NCBI GenBank assembly: GCA_028713595.1
Contig: JAQTNZ010000043.1
Coordinates: 1-10,172 of the forward strand
Length of the DNA stretch: 10,172 nt
Direction: 5' to 3'
Source of the DNA: Methylovulum sp.
GTDB lineage: Bacteria; Pseudomonadota; Gammaproteobacteria; Methylococcales; Methylomonadaceae
The position numbers were made by a program, and so were the translations under genes. Shown here piece by piece: positions 1-6,855 of this stretch (within the stretch, counting starts at the first letter, position 1; the number at the start of each line of letters is the position of its first letter). The notes beneath the pieces are model-generated. The model was not told the origin of the DNA. It was given only the letters and a program-made list of their open reading frames with translations, and did no database searches.

Positions 1-163
1 CTTCCGAGCCATTGATGCGCAGCAATTGCTGCCAACCCATCTCTACGCCTTTGGGCAAATCCATAAGCAGGTTCATATATACACTGACCAATTTGGCGGT
101 GTTTTCGGTGCGCTCCATGTAACGCGCCAGCCAATACAGGCGTTCTGCTGAACGAGATAACAT
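1..163 (-). CDS. Alpha-E domain protein, N-terminal part (runs off the left edge)
   Basis: The first 54 codons of a minus-strand gene are present, beginning MLSRSAERLYWLARYMERTE. This opening, with its R-x-A-x-x-x-Y-W-x-x-R-Y-x-E-R pattern, is typical of the alpha-E (DUF403) family of all-helical proteins. The ATG shares one base with the stop of the upstream ATP-grasp gene (TAATG), and a strong GGAGGG ribosome site lies 7 nt before it, inside that gene's last codons, so the pair is surely co-translated. Alpha-E proteins are commonly encoded beside circularly permuted ATP-grasp and transglutaminase-like genes. Comparative genomics has proposed that such sets make or process peptide tags, but the biochemical role is unproven. 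The rest of this protein, and any transglutaminase partner, lie outside the window. Confidence 0.9.
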   Translation of the reverse strand, partial: MLSRSAERLYWLARYMERTENTAKLVSVYMNLLMDLPKGVEMGWQQLLRINGSE

Positions 164-1614
164 TAGTGTCCCTCCATATTGATGATCCAAGTGTCTTTGC
201 TGCCACCCCCTTGCGAGGAATTGACCACCAGCGAGCCTTTACGCAGGGCGACCCGTGTCAGGCCACCAGCGGTCACAAAAGTGTTTTCACCTTGTAAGAT
301 AAAGGGGCGCAAATCGATATGGCGCGGTTCCAGCTTGCCTTTGCACAAAGTTGGTGCGGTGGAGATGGCTAAAGTAGGTTGGCCGATGTAGTTGCGCGGA
401 TCGGCCTGGATGACTTTGCGGAATGCCTCCACTTCCTTGGCGGTGGCATGGGGACCGACCAGCATGCCGTAACCACCCGACTCATTAGCGGGTTTTACCA
501 CCAGTTCGGCCAGATGTTCCATAACGTAGTCAAAATGCTCCTTATTGCTGCACAAATACGTGGGCACATTCGGTAAAATCGGCTCTTCATTGAGATAATA
601 GCGGATCATTTCCGGTACATAGGCATAGACCACCTTGTCATCGGCCACCCCTGCCCCGGGCGCGTTGGCTAGGGCGACATTGCCGGCTTTCCACGCCCGC
701 ATCAGGCCAGGCACACCGAAAGTAGAGTCTTTGCGGAACACTTCGGGGTCAAGAAAATCATCATCAATGCGCCGGTAAATCACATCGACTTTTTCCAGCC
801 CTTCAATGGTGCGCATGTACACGCAATTGTCGTCCTTGACCACCAAATCGCCGCCTTCCACCAATTGCGCACCGATTTGTTGCGCCAGATAGGCGTGTTC
901 AAAATAAGCCGAATTATAAATGCCCGGGGTCAGGACTACAATTTGCGGTTTGTCGGTTTGCGCGGGGGCAATCGATGAGAGCATGTCCTGCAACTGCGTC
1001 GGATAATCATCTATCGGCAGAATATCAATGCCTTGCAACAATTCAGGAAACACCCGCTTGGTGATAACCCGATTTTCCAGCATGTAAGACACACCGGAGG
1101 GGACACGCAGGTTGTCTTCCAGGACATACATGATGCCGTCTTTGTCACGCACCAGATCAGTGCCGCAGATATTGGCCCAGACATTGTGGCGCGGCTTCAT
1201 GCCCACGCATTCTTTGCGGAAGTTTTTCGAGCTGTTGATGGTTTCGCTAGGGATTTTGCCTTCTTTAATAAAGGTTTGCTCACCATACACGTCGCTGATA
1301 AAACAATTGAGGGCGGTCAGGCGTTGCTTTAAGCCCTGCTCAATAATACGCCACTCCCTAGCGTCCATAATACGCGGGATAATGTCAAACGGCCAAGCGC
1401 GGTCAATATTGCCTTCATCGCTGTAGACGGTAAAGGTGATGCCCATCTCCATAATTGCCAGTTCCGCCGCGATCTTGCGCTTGTCTATATCGGTTTTTTT
1501 CAGCGAGTTTAGGTATTGGCATAAACTGTGGCTGACCGGACGCGGCTGAAATTCGGAATACATGAGTTCGTCGTAAGCGTTCTCGGTTGTGTAGTTTTCC
1601 CAGATCGATTTCAT
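163..1614 (-). CDS. Circularly permuted ATP-grasp family protein
   Basis: This 483-residue protein has the usual length of the circularly permuted ATP-grasp type 2 family (DUF404/DUF407). The hallmark block is at residues 138-182: GMKPRHNVWANICGTDL, then YVLEDNLRVPSGVSYMLENR. A second nucleotide-binding segment is at 373-385 (VKPANESGGYGML), and the conserved C-terminus at 429-480 includes RHIDLRPF and SSQGGGSKDTW. No signal peptide or membrane segment is seen, so it should be cytoplasmic. The family is predicted to carry out ATP-dependent amide or peptide ligation; the substrate is unknown. It lies directly upstream of an alpha-E gene with a 1-nt overlap, the standard family context. The ATG at 1614 is the natural start, but its ribosome site is weak (AAGAAG). 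A possible -35 (TTGACC, minus strand, 1679-1684) lies upstream without a convincing -10. Family assignment is firm; function is inferred. Confidence 0.94.
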   Translation of the reverse strand: MKSIWENYTTENAYDELMYSEFQPRPVSHSLCQYLNSLKKTDIDKRKIAAELAIMEMGITFTVYSDEGNIDRAWPFDIIPRIMDAREWRIIEQGLKQRLTALNCFISDVYGEQTFIKEGKIPSETINSSKNFRKECVGMKPRHNVWANICGTDLVRDKDGIMYVLEDNLRVPSGVSYMLENRVITKRVFPELLQGIDILPIDDYPTQLQDMLSSIAPAQTDKPQIVVLTPGIYNSAYFEHAYLAQQIGAQLVEGGDLVVKDDNCVYMRTIEGLEKVDVIYRRIDDDFLDPEVFRKDSTFGVPGLMRAWKAGNVALANAPGAGVADDKVVYAYVPEMIRYYLNEEPILPNVPTYLCSNKEHFDYVMEHLAELVVKPANESGGYGMLVGPHATAKEVEAFRKVIQADPRNYIGQPTLAISTAPTLCKGKLEPRHIDLRPFILQGENTFVTAGGLTRVALRKGSLVVNSSQGGGSKDTWIINMEGH

Positions 1615-2005
1615 AGCTTCTTAATAGTTATTAATTTTTACATTGAATAAAGCATGAAGTATGCCACCATTTCGTAATGGTCAAGGTGCGGCCCTTTAAA
1701 ACCACATAAGTTTCAGTAAAATAGTATCACCGATAACTCATTTAATCCTGCAAAAAATAGCTTAATTAATCTGAAAGCACGGGCAAACGGAAAAAGCGCG
1801 CCTTAACGGCAACGGCTTTTGCCTAACGCATAGAGACTGATTTTGCACCAAACCAATGCAATTGACAACAAGCGGCTTAAAATAGTGCGGACAACCTGCA
1901 AAAATAATCAGGCAGAGCGCATAGGGGGAAAGGGTCGCGCCACCTGACTAACCACGGCCTTATTAAAGTGTGGTTAGCACAAGCAACGGGGGAAAGCTAA
2001 AACAC
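1615..2005. other. Intergenic spacer between rpmG and the ATP-grasp gene
   Basis: I see no credible gene in these 391 bases. The left part should hold the promoter of the ATP-grasp gene. A minus-strand TTGACC (1679-1684) abuts a small inverted repeat, CCATT-TCGT-AATGG (1667-1680). The middle contains an imperfect hairpin (AAAAGC at 1792-1797 with GCTTTT at 1815-1820) that, read on the minus strand, ends in a short T run and could weakly terminate rpmBG transcription. A cleaner inverted repeat, 1948-1977, is listed separately. Confidence 0.6.
1948..1977. repeat. Inverted repeat downstream of rpmG
   Basis: CTAACCAC (1948-1955) and GTGGTTAG (1970-1977) form a perfect 8-bp stem around a 14-nt loop. 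It lies 28 nt beyond the rpmG stop. It has no following T run on either strand, so it is not a standard intrinsic terminator. It could protect the 3' end of the rpmBG mRNA or be a protein-binding site. Confidence 0.5.
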
Positions 2006-2161
2006 TTATTTGATTTTGGCTTCTTTATACATGACGTGTTTACGGACAACCGGATCAAATTTTTTGATCTCCATTTTTTCAGGCATGGTTTTTTTATTTT
2101 TGGTGGTGGTATAAAAATGGCCCGTGCCTTCGGTAGAAATTAACTTGATTTTATCGCGCAT
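2006..2161 (-). CDS. rpmG: 50S ribosomal protein L33
   Basis: This 51-residue basic protein begins [20 protein letters not shown] and ends [19 protein letters not shown], matching bacterial L33 along its whole length. It lacks the two CxxC zinc pairs, so it is the zinc-independent form found in most gammaproteobacteria. It is a few residues shorter at the N-terminus than the E. coli protein. The ATG has a good AGAGGA ribosome site 6 nt upstream, and only 11 nt separate it from the rpmB stop, so the two genes form the usual rpmB-rpmG operon. L33 sits in the large subunit near the E site. Confidence 0.97.
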   Translation of the reverse strand: MRDKIKLISTEGTGHFYTTTKNKKTMPEKMEIKKFDPVVRKHVMYKEAKIK

Positions 2162-2172
2162 GGTGTGTCCTC

Positions 2173-2409
2173 TTAAGCTTTGATGCCGTTTTTACGCAAG
2201 TCCGCCAATACAGCGTCTATGCCATTTTTGTCGATGATCCGCATACCTTTGGCGGAAACCCGCAAACGGACCCAACGGTTTTCGCTTTCCACCCAAAATC
2301 TGTGATGTTGCAGATTAGGCAGAAAACGTCTTTTGGTTTTGTTGTTGGCGTGTGATACGTTATTGCCGACAGCCGGCTTTTTTCCTGTGACTTGACATAT
2401 TCTGGTCAT
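2173..2409 (-). CDS. rpmB: 50S ribosomal protein L28
   Basis: The 78-residue protein starts [12 protein letters not shown] and contains the L28 core motifs [19 protein letters not shown] and [17 protein letters not shown]. The length equals that of E. coli L28. A longer in-frame reading with 31 extra residues exists, but the ATG at 2409 fits the family and has a GAGGT ribosome site; the extra codons would also read through the predicted promoter. The zinc-binding CxxC pairs found in some L28 forms are absent; there is a single cysteine (C5). It is the first gene of the rpmB-rpmG operon and is divergent from gshB. L28 is a structural component of the large ribosomal subunit. Confidence 0.97.
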   Translation of the reverse strand: MTRICQVTGKKPAVGNNVSHANNKTKRRFLPNLQHHRFWVESENRWVRLRVSAKGMRIIDKNGIDAVLADLRKNGIKA

Positions 2410-2449
2410 ATTTACCTCTATGATGTGCCTTAATACTAAATAGCCGAGC

Positions 2450-2478
2450 TTTATACCAAAATTTCTTTGCAAGGTAAA
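2450..2478 (-). promoter_or_regulatory. Predicted sigma-70 promoter of rpmB-rpmG
   Basis: On the minus strand a -35 TTTACC (2473-2478; 4 of 6 consensus bases) and a -10 TATAAA (2450-2455; 5 of 6) are separated by exactly 17 bp. Transcription would start near 2443, giving a leader of about 34 nt before the rpmB ATG. Confidence 0.55.
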
Positions 2479-2494
2479 CTGCAATCTATAAAAT
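2467..2494 (+). promoter_or_regulatory. Predicted sigma-70 promoter of the gshB-pyr gene set
   Basis: On the plus strand a -35 TTGCAA (2467-2472; 4 of 6) and a -10 TAAAAT (2489-2494; 5 of 6) are spaced by 16 bp, about 33 nt before the gshB ATG. The -35 directly abuts that of the divergent rpmB promoter. No leader peptide or PyrR-type attenuator is visible in the short leader. Confidence 0.45.
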
Positions 2495-2526
2495 AAGCAC
2501 AATCCGCTTTATTTAAGGAACCCTAA

Positions 2527-3480
2527 ATGGCTATAAAACTGGGCATGGTGATGGACTCCATCAGCCATATCAACATCAAAAAAGACACCAGTTTCGCCAT
2601 GTTGCTGGAAGCGCAAGCCAGAGGCTGGGAGCTGCATTATATGGAGCTTAATGACCTGTACCTGCGCAATGGCCGAAGCTATGCCAGAACCCGCACCCTG
2701 AGGGTACAACGCGATCTTGGGTGCTGGCATAGCTTCATGACCGAGCAAGACCTGCCGCTGGATGCGCTTAATGTCATTATGATGCGCAAAGACCCGCCCT
2801 TTGACCCAGAATATATTTACGCGACTTACCTGCTGGAACGCGCCGAACATTTAGGGGTTTATGTCGTCAACAAACCGCAATCCTTGCGCGATGCCAACGA
2901 AAAGCTCTATACCGCCTGGTTTGCCCAGTGTTGCGCCGACACCTTGGTGACTCGCGAGCCAACCAAAATTCGGGAGTTTTTGCAGGAACACCAAGACATT
3001 ATCCTAAAGCCCTTGGACGGCATGGGTGGCACGTCGATTTTTCATTTGCGCATTGGTGATCCTAATTTCAGCGTTATTACCGAAATTATGACACAATACC
3101 GTAGCCGCTATGTCATGGCGCAAAAATATTTGCCGGCCATCAAAGACGGTGATAAACGTATCCTGATGGTCAACGGTGAACCTGTGCCTTACTGCTTGGC
3201 GCGAATTCCGGCACAAGGCGAAACCCGTGGCAACTTGGCCGCTGGCGGCCACGGCGAGGGCCGTCCGTTAACCGCGCAAGATATGTGGATTGCCCAACAA
3301 GTGGGGCCTACCTTACGCGCCAAAGGGCTGGTGTTCGTCGGCTTGGATGTCATTGGCGATTGCCTGACCGAAATCAATGTCACCAGCCCTACCTGCGTGC
3401 AGGAACTTGACAAGCAATTTGGCATCAATATCAGCGCATTATTGATGGATCATATTGAAACTGTGGTCGGACATGGCTAA
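2527..3480 (+). CDS. gshB: Glutathione synthetase
   Basis: This enzyme joins gamma-glutamylcysteine and glycine with ATP to make glutathione, the last step of the pathway, in the cytoplasm. Its 317 residues are almost the length of the E. coli enzyme (316). The N-terminal domain begins MAIKLGMVMDSISHINIKKD, followed by the conserved MMRKDPPFDPEYIYAT at 85-100. The ATP-grasp domain follows, with KPLDGMGGTSIF at 161-172 and DGDKRILMVNGEPVPYCLAR near 207-226. The glycine-rich loop RGNLAAGGHGEGRPL is at 234-248, and the metal-binding end GLDVIGDCLTEINVTSPT at 272-289. The ATG has an AAGGAA ribosome site 6 nt upstream. Its stop overlaps the next gene by 8 nt (ATGGCTAA). gshA is not in the window. 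Confidence 0.97.
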   Translation: MAIKLGMVMDSISHINIKKDTSFAMLLEAQARGWELHYMELNDLYLRNGRSYARTRTLRVQRDLGCWHSFMTEQDLPLDALNVIMMRKDPPFDPEYIYATYLLERAEHLGVYVVNKPQSLRDANEKLYTAWFAQCCADTLVTREPTKIREFLQEHQDIILKPLDGMGGTSIFHLRIGDPNFSVITEIMTQYRSRYVMAQKYLPAIKDGDKRILMVNGEPVPYCLARIPAQGETRGNLAAGGHGEGRPLTAQDMWIAQQVGPTLRAKGLVFVGLDVIGDCLTEINVTSPTCVQELDKQFGINISALLMDHIETVVGHG

Positions 3481-4345
3481 AAAAACGGCATTCCAACCCA
3501 CCACAATCCTGAGCAAAAACGACCCGTTGCTGGTCGCTTTGTTCGTGGCGGCGGTCATCCATTTGGCCGTTGTCTTGGGGGTGAATTTCACCACGCCCAA
3601 AAGCGAAAAATTTAACCGCTCGATTGACATTACCTTGGTCAACACGCCCGCCCCAAAAGCCCCGCCGGAGGCCAAGTTTTTAGCCCCGGATAACCAGGTC
3701 GGTGCAGGGGAGCAGGTGCAAAAAGCCACCCCGCCCCAACAACAATTGCCCAGCCAAGGCGAGAGCGAACATAAGATCATTAAAAAAGCGGCGGAGGTGG
3801 CAAACAAACCGAAATCTGTCGAAAAGATACTGACACAACCAAGAGCGGTGCAAAAAGTTGAGACCCAAGACCGGCCTGATGACGGCGAAAGCGAGCAACG
3901 CCCACGCTTGGATGCGGAAACCTTGCGCAGCCAATTAGCGCAGCTAGGCACGGAAATCCGCCTAAGCCAGCAAAGCTCCGACAACAGCAAGATCAAAAAC
4001 GTCAGCCAAGTCAGCACCCACCAGTTTTTGGCGGCACAGTACCAAAAAGACTGGGAAAGCAAAGTGGAGCGGATTGGCAACATGAATTACCCGGAAGTGG
4101 CCGCCAAAAGGAATTTTTCCGGGCGTTTGACCATGGATGTCGGCATCAGGGCGGACGGCAGCATCCAAAGCCTTGTCGTCACCCGCTCGTCAGGGCATCC
4201 GACATTGGATGAGGCGGCAAAAAATATTGTTAAGATGAGTGCGCCCTTCGCACCCTTCCCGACTGAATTGCTTAAGGAAGTCAATGTATTAATCATTACC
4301 CGCGTGTGGACATTCTCTGATGAATCTGGCATGAGCGCCCATTAA
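3473..4345 (+). CDS. TonB-like energy transducer protein
   Basis: This 290-residue inner-membrane protein has TonB architecture. A short cytoplasmic tail is followed by one membrane anchor at about 18-37 that carries the characteristic histidine (H30, in AAVIHLAVV). A moderately proline-, lysine- and glutamine-rich periplasmic linker spans about 58-145, with a likely helical stretch near 146-200. The C-terminal TonB fold occupies about 200-282: MNYPEVAAKRNFSGRLTM, then RADGSIQSLVVTRSSGHPTLDEA, ending VLIITRVWTF. I chose the ATG at 3473, which overlaps the gshB stop by 8 nt, over a TTG six codons upstream. The position between gshB and yqgE matches tonB3 (PA0406) of Pseudomonas aeruginosa, reported to affect twitching motility. 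No exbB/exbD or outer-membrane receptor is adjacent, so its receptor is unknown. Confidence 0.9.
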   Translation: MAKKTAFQPTTILSKNDPLLVALFVAAVIHLAVVLGVNFTTPKSEKFNRSIDITLVNTPAPKAPPEAKFLAPDNQVGAGEQVQKATPPQQQLPSQGESEHKIIKKAAEVANKPKSVEKILTQPRAVQKVETQDRPDDGESEQRPRLDAETLRSQLAQLGTEIRLSQQSSDNSKIKNVSQVSTHQFLAAQYQKDWESKVERIGNMNYPEVAAKRNFSGRLTMDVGIRADGSIQSLVVTRSSGHPTLDEAAKNIVKMSAPFAPFPTELLKEVNVLIITRVWTFSDESGMSAH

Positions 4346-4373
4346 ACCATCCACTATTTCAGATTTTAGCCCT

Positions 4374-4937
4374 ATGATCGAACCCACTTACTTAGACAAC
4401 CAATTCATCATCGCCATGCCTGGCTTGGCTGACCCGATTTTTTTCCACACCGTCACTTTTTTGTGCCAGCACAATAAGGACGGGGCCTTGGGCATTGTCA
4501 TCAACCGCTGCACCGACATGAAATTGGGCGATATTTTCAAGCAGATGAATATCCCTTTCACCTCGCTGGCCGCCGCCGAAGCCCCCGTGTTTGCCGGTGG
4601 CCCGGTGCAGCAAGAGCGCGGCTTTGTCCTGCACAGCCCCGGCGGTGACTGGCACGCGACCTTGCCGATTTCGGACACCGTCTCGCTGACCACCTCACGG
4701 GATGTCTTGGAAGCGATTGCCGTCGGCCAAGGCCCCGAGCATTACTTGGTGGCCTTGGGCTATGCCGGTTGGGGCGAGGGGCAATTGGAGAAAGAAATGA
4801 TCGCCAATGCCTGGCTCAACACCCCCTACGGCCAAGGGGTGTTGTTTGAAACCCCGATAGACAGGCGCTGGCATGAAGCCGCCGGACAAATTGGCATCGA
4901 CATCAACAAACTGACGACGATGGCGGGACATGGCTAG
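4374..4937 (+). CDS. YqgE/AlgH family protein
   Basis: The 187-residue protein fits the YqgE/AlgH family (DUF179) over its full length. Family landmarks are the opening LDNQFIIAMPGLADPIF, the segment DGALGIVINR at 36-45, the block VFAGGPVQQERGFVLH at 72-87, GYAGWGEGQLEKE at 129-141 and PIDRRWHEAAGQIGID at 161-176. The fold is known from structures but the molecular function is not established; it was named AlgH in Pseudomonas for a link to alginate regulation. It begins 28 nt after the tonB-like gene, the only real gap in this gene set, and no clear ribosome site precedes the ATG. Its end overlaps yqgF by 8 nt (ATGGCTAG), consistent with the near-universal yqgE-yqgF pairing in proteobacteria. 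Confidence 0.95.
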   Translation: MIEPTYLDNQFIIAMPGLADPIFFHTVTFLCQHNKDGALGIVINRCTDMKLGDIFKQMNIPFTSLAAAEAPVFAGGPVQQERGFVLHSPGGDWHATLPISDTVSLTTSRDVLEAIAVGQGPEHYLVALGYAGWGEGQLEKEMIANAWLNTPYGQGVLFETPIDRRWHEAAGQIGIDINKLTTMAGHG

Positions 4938-5394
4938 TTTTGACCCGCTCGCCGCCAACATCCGCAACGACACCTATCTGGGCTTTGATTTTGGCAACAA
5001 AAAAATCGGCACGGCGGTCGGGCAAGTCACCACCGGCAGCGCCAGCTCGCTACAGACTTTGCGCTCGCCCAACCAAGTCCCGGATTGGCAAGCCATAGCC
5101 AAGCTGATTGACGAATGGCAACCGGCCGGGCTGGTGGTCGGCGTGTCCCGACAAGCTGACGGTAGCGACAACCCAATTACACCGCGCATGTTAAAATTCT
5201 GCCGGCAATTGGAAGGCCGCTTCCGCTTGCCGGTGTACCAACAGGACGAAACCCTATCCACCTTTGAAGCCAAGCAGCTGTTGTTCGATGAGACCCGCCT
5301 CAATGCCAGCAAGCTTTGGGCAGTGCAAGACCAGTTGGCGGCGCAGCTTATCTTGCAAAGCTGGCTTAACGATTTTACCCACAGGACGATTTAG
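4930..5394 (+). CDS. yqgF: YqgF/RuvX family RNase H-fold nuclease
   Basis: A 154-residue protein of the YqgF/RuvX (putative pre-16S rRNA nuclease) family. The three acidic residues expected at the RNase H-like active site are present: D20 in GFDFGNKKIGTAVG, E107 in QQDETLST and D134 in VQDQLAAQLILQSWL. The conserved VVGVSRQADGSDNP lies at 69-82. Members have been implicated in processing the 5' end of 16S rRNA; a Holliday-junction resolvase role was proposed earlier. The ATG sits inside the last codons of yqgE (8-nt overlap) with little room for a ribosome site, so translation probably depends on coupling. The stop overlaps the GTG of pyrR by one base (TAGTG). Confidence 0.94.
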   Translation: MASFDPLAANIRNDTYLGFDFGNKKIGTAVGQVTTGSASSLQTLRSPNQVPDWQAIAKLIDEWQPAGLVVGVSRQADGSDNPITPRMLKFCRQLEGRFRLPVYQQDETLSTFEAKQLLFDETRLNASKLWAVQDQLAAQLILQSWLNDFTHRTI

Positions 5395-5900
5395 TGTTAG
5401 ACATTGACCATTTGCTCAACAAACTGGAAGCCGACTTACGGCAAATCATTATCGACAGGCACCTCACCCAACCACTGATGATCGGCATCCACACGGGCGG
5501 GGTGTGGGTGGCCGAAGCCATGCACCAACGGTTAGGTCTCAACGAACCGCTGGGCTTGCTGGACATTTCTTTTTACCGCGATGACTTTTCGCAAATTGGC
5601 GTACACCCTAATGTCAAACCTAGCCAATTGCCGCATAATATCGAAGGGCGCGACATTATCCTGATTGACGACGTGTTTTACACCGGGCGCACCATCCGTG
5701 CCGCCCTGAACGAAATTTTTGACTATGGCCGCCCTAACCGCGTAGTTTTAGGTGTGCTGATCGAGCGGGACGGCAAACAAATCCCCATCACCCCGGACTG
5801 CGCAGGCGAACGGATGGTTCTAACGGCCAAGCAACGCATCAAACTGACCGGCCCCGAACCTTTACACTTCCACATAGAAAACACGGCCGGCCATGACTGA
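5394..5900 (+). CDS. pyrR: PyrR bifunctional pyrimidine regulator / uracil phosphoribosyltransferase family
   Basis: This 168-residue type I phosphoribosyltransferase has the PRPP-binding loop [14 protein letters not shown] at 87-100, the early [13 protein letters not shown] segment at 31-43, and [13 protein letters not shown] at 57-69. These are typical of PyrR. In Gram-positive bacteria PyrR binds pyr mRNA in a UMP-dependent way and has weak uracil phosphoribosyltransferase activity. The family's usual R-G-x-R-E-L-P stretch here reads R-D-G-K-Q-I-P (125-131). I see no pyr-type attenuator at the junctions of this operon, so an RNA-binding role is not supported by the window. The start is GTG (5394) with an AGGAC ribosome site; it shares one base with the yqgF stop. 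The 3' end overlaps pyrB by 8 nt (ATGACTGA). Confidence 0.95.
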   Translation: MLDIDHLLNKLEADLRQIIIDRHLTQPLMIGIHTGGVWVAEAMHQRLGLNEPLGLLDISFYRDDFSQIGVHPNVKPSQLPHNIEGRDIILIDDVFYTGRTIRAALNEIFDYGRPNRVVLGVLIERDGKQIPITPDCAGERMVLTAKQRIKLTGPEPLHFHIENTAGHD

Positions 5901-6855
5901 TAATTTGCAATTAAATGCAGAAGGCAAACTGAAACATTTTTTGACTATCGAAGGCTTAAGCAAACCCCTGTTGACCGAGATTTTGGACACCGCCGAATCC
6001 TTTGTCGGCGTATCCGACCACCAAATCAAGAAAGTGCCGTTGCTGCGGGGCAAAACCATCGTCAACCTCTTTTTTGAAAACAGCACCCGCACCCGCACCA
6101 CCTTCGAGTTGGCTGCCAAACGCCTGTCGGCGGATGTCCTGAGCATGAGCATAGCCACCTCCTCCACCTCCAAAGGTGAAAGCCTGCTCGACACCATCCG
6201 CAACTTGGAATCCATGTTTGTCGATATGTTTGTGGTGCGCCATGCCATCAGCGGCGCGGCGCACTTTATCGCCCAGCATACCGCGCCGCATATCAGCGTC
6301 ATCAATGCCGGTGACGGGCAACACGCCCACCCCACCCAGGCCATGCTGGACATGTTCACCATCCGGCAGATCAAAAAAGACTTTGCCCCCTTACGGGTGG
6401 CGATTATTGGCGACATCCTGCATTCGCGGGTGGCCCGCTCGCAAATCCAAGCGCTCAATACGCTGGGCGCTGCGGAAGTGCGGGTGATCGCCCCGAAAAC
6501 CTTGCTGCCCGCTTATGTGGAAACCTTGGGGGTCACGGTCTCGCATAGCTTGTCCGAAGGCTTGCAGGACATTGATGTGGTCATCATGTTGCGCTTACAA
6601 AAAGAGCGTATGACTTCCGCCCTGCTGCCCAGTGAAAGCGAATATTTCAAATGTTTTGGCCTAACCGAGGGCAAGCTGAAAATCGCCAAACCCGATGCCA
6701 TCGTCATGCACCCAGGACCGATTAACCGTGGCGTGGAAATTGAGTCGAAAGTCGCCGATGGCCCGCAATCGGTCATCTTAAAACAAGTCAGCAACGGCAT
6801 TGCCGTGCGCATGGCGATCATGTCAATGGCGATGCAGCCACAGGGGGCTTTCTGA
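5893..6855 (+). CDS. pyrB: Aspartate carbamoyltransferase catalytic subunit
   Basis: This enzyme condenses carbamoyl phosphate with aspartate, the first committed step of pyrimidine synthesis. The 320-residue protein carries the full active site: the carbamoyl-phosphate loop [13 protein letters not shown] at 60-72, the mobile loop lysine K94 (SSTSKGES), H146-Q149 (HPTQ), [11 protein letters not shown] at 173-183, MLRLQKERM at 232-240 and MHPGPINRG at 272-280. It is longer at the N-terminus than E. coli PyrB. Such extensions are typical of class A ATCases, which pair with a DHOase-like chain instead of PyrI, and that chain is encoded immediately downstream. It overlaps pyrR by 8 nt and the next gene by one base (TGATG), so the two subunits are probably made in balanced amounts. 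Confidence 0.97.
   Translation: MTDNLQLNAEGKLKHFLTIEGLSKPLLTEILDTAESFVGVSDHQIKKVPLLRGKTIVNLFFENSTRTRTTFELAAKRLSADVLSMSIATSSTSKGESLLDTIRNLESMFVDMFVVRHAISGAAHFIAQHTAPHISVINAGDGQHAHPTQAMLDMFTIRQIKKDFAPLRVAIIGDILHSRVARSQIQALNTLGAAEVRVIAPKTLLPAYVETLGVTVSHSLSEGLQDIDVVIMLRLQKERMTSALLPSESEYFKCFGLTEGKLKIAKPDAIVMHPGPINRGVEIESKVADGPQSVILKQVSNGIAVRMAIMSMAMQPQGAF

Noticed and set aside
2410..2502. N-terminal extension of rpmB to an upstream ATG (31 extra residues)
   Set aside because: The extra residues have no counterpart in L28 and would cover the predicted promoter; the ATG at 2409 has a ribosome site and gives the family length of 78.
3455..3472. TTG start for the tonB-like gene six codons upstream
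   Set aside because: The ATG at 3473 forms the same 8-nt overlap seen at two other junctions and gives a normal TonB-like N-terminus.
3439..4083. Minus-strand open frame of about 214 codons opposite the tonB-like gene
   Set aside because: Composition is an antisense shadow (Ser, Leu, Trp and Cys rich) with no family resemblance.
5862..6458. Long minus-strand open frame of about 198 codons opposite pyrB
   Set aside because: It lies wholly antisense to a clearly functional pyrB and its translation shows no recognisable motif; it is a by-product of codon usage on the coding strand.
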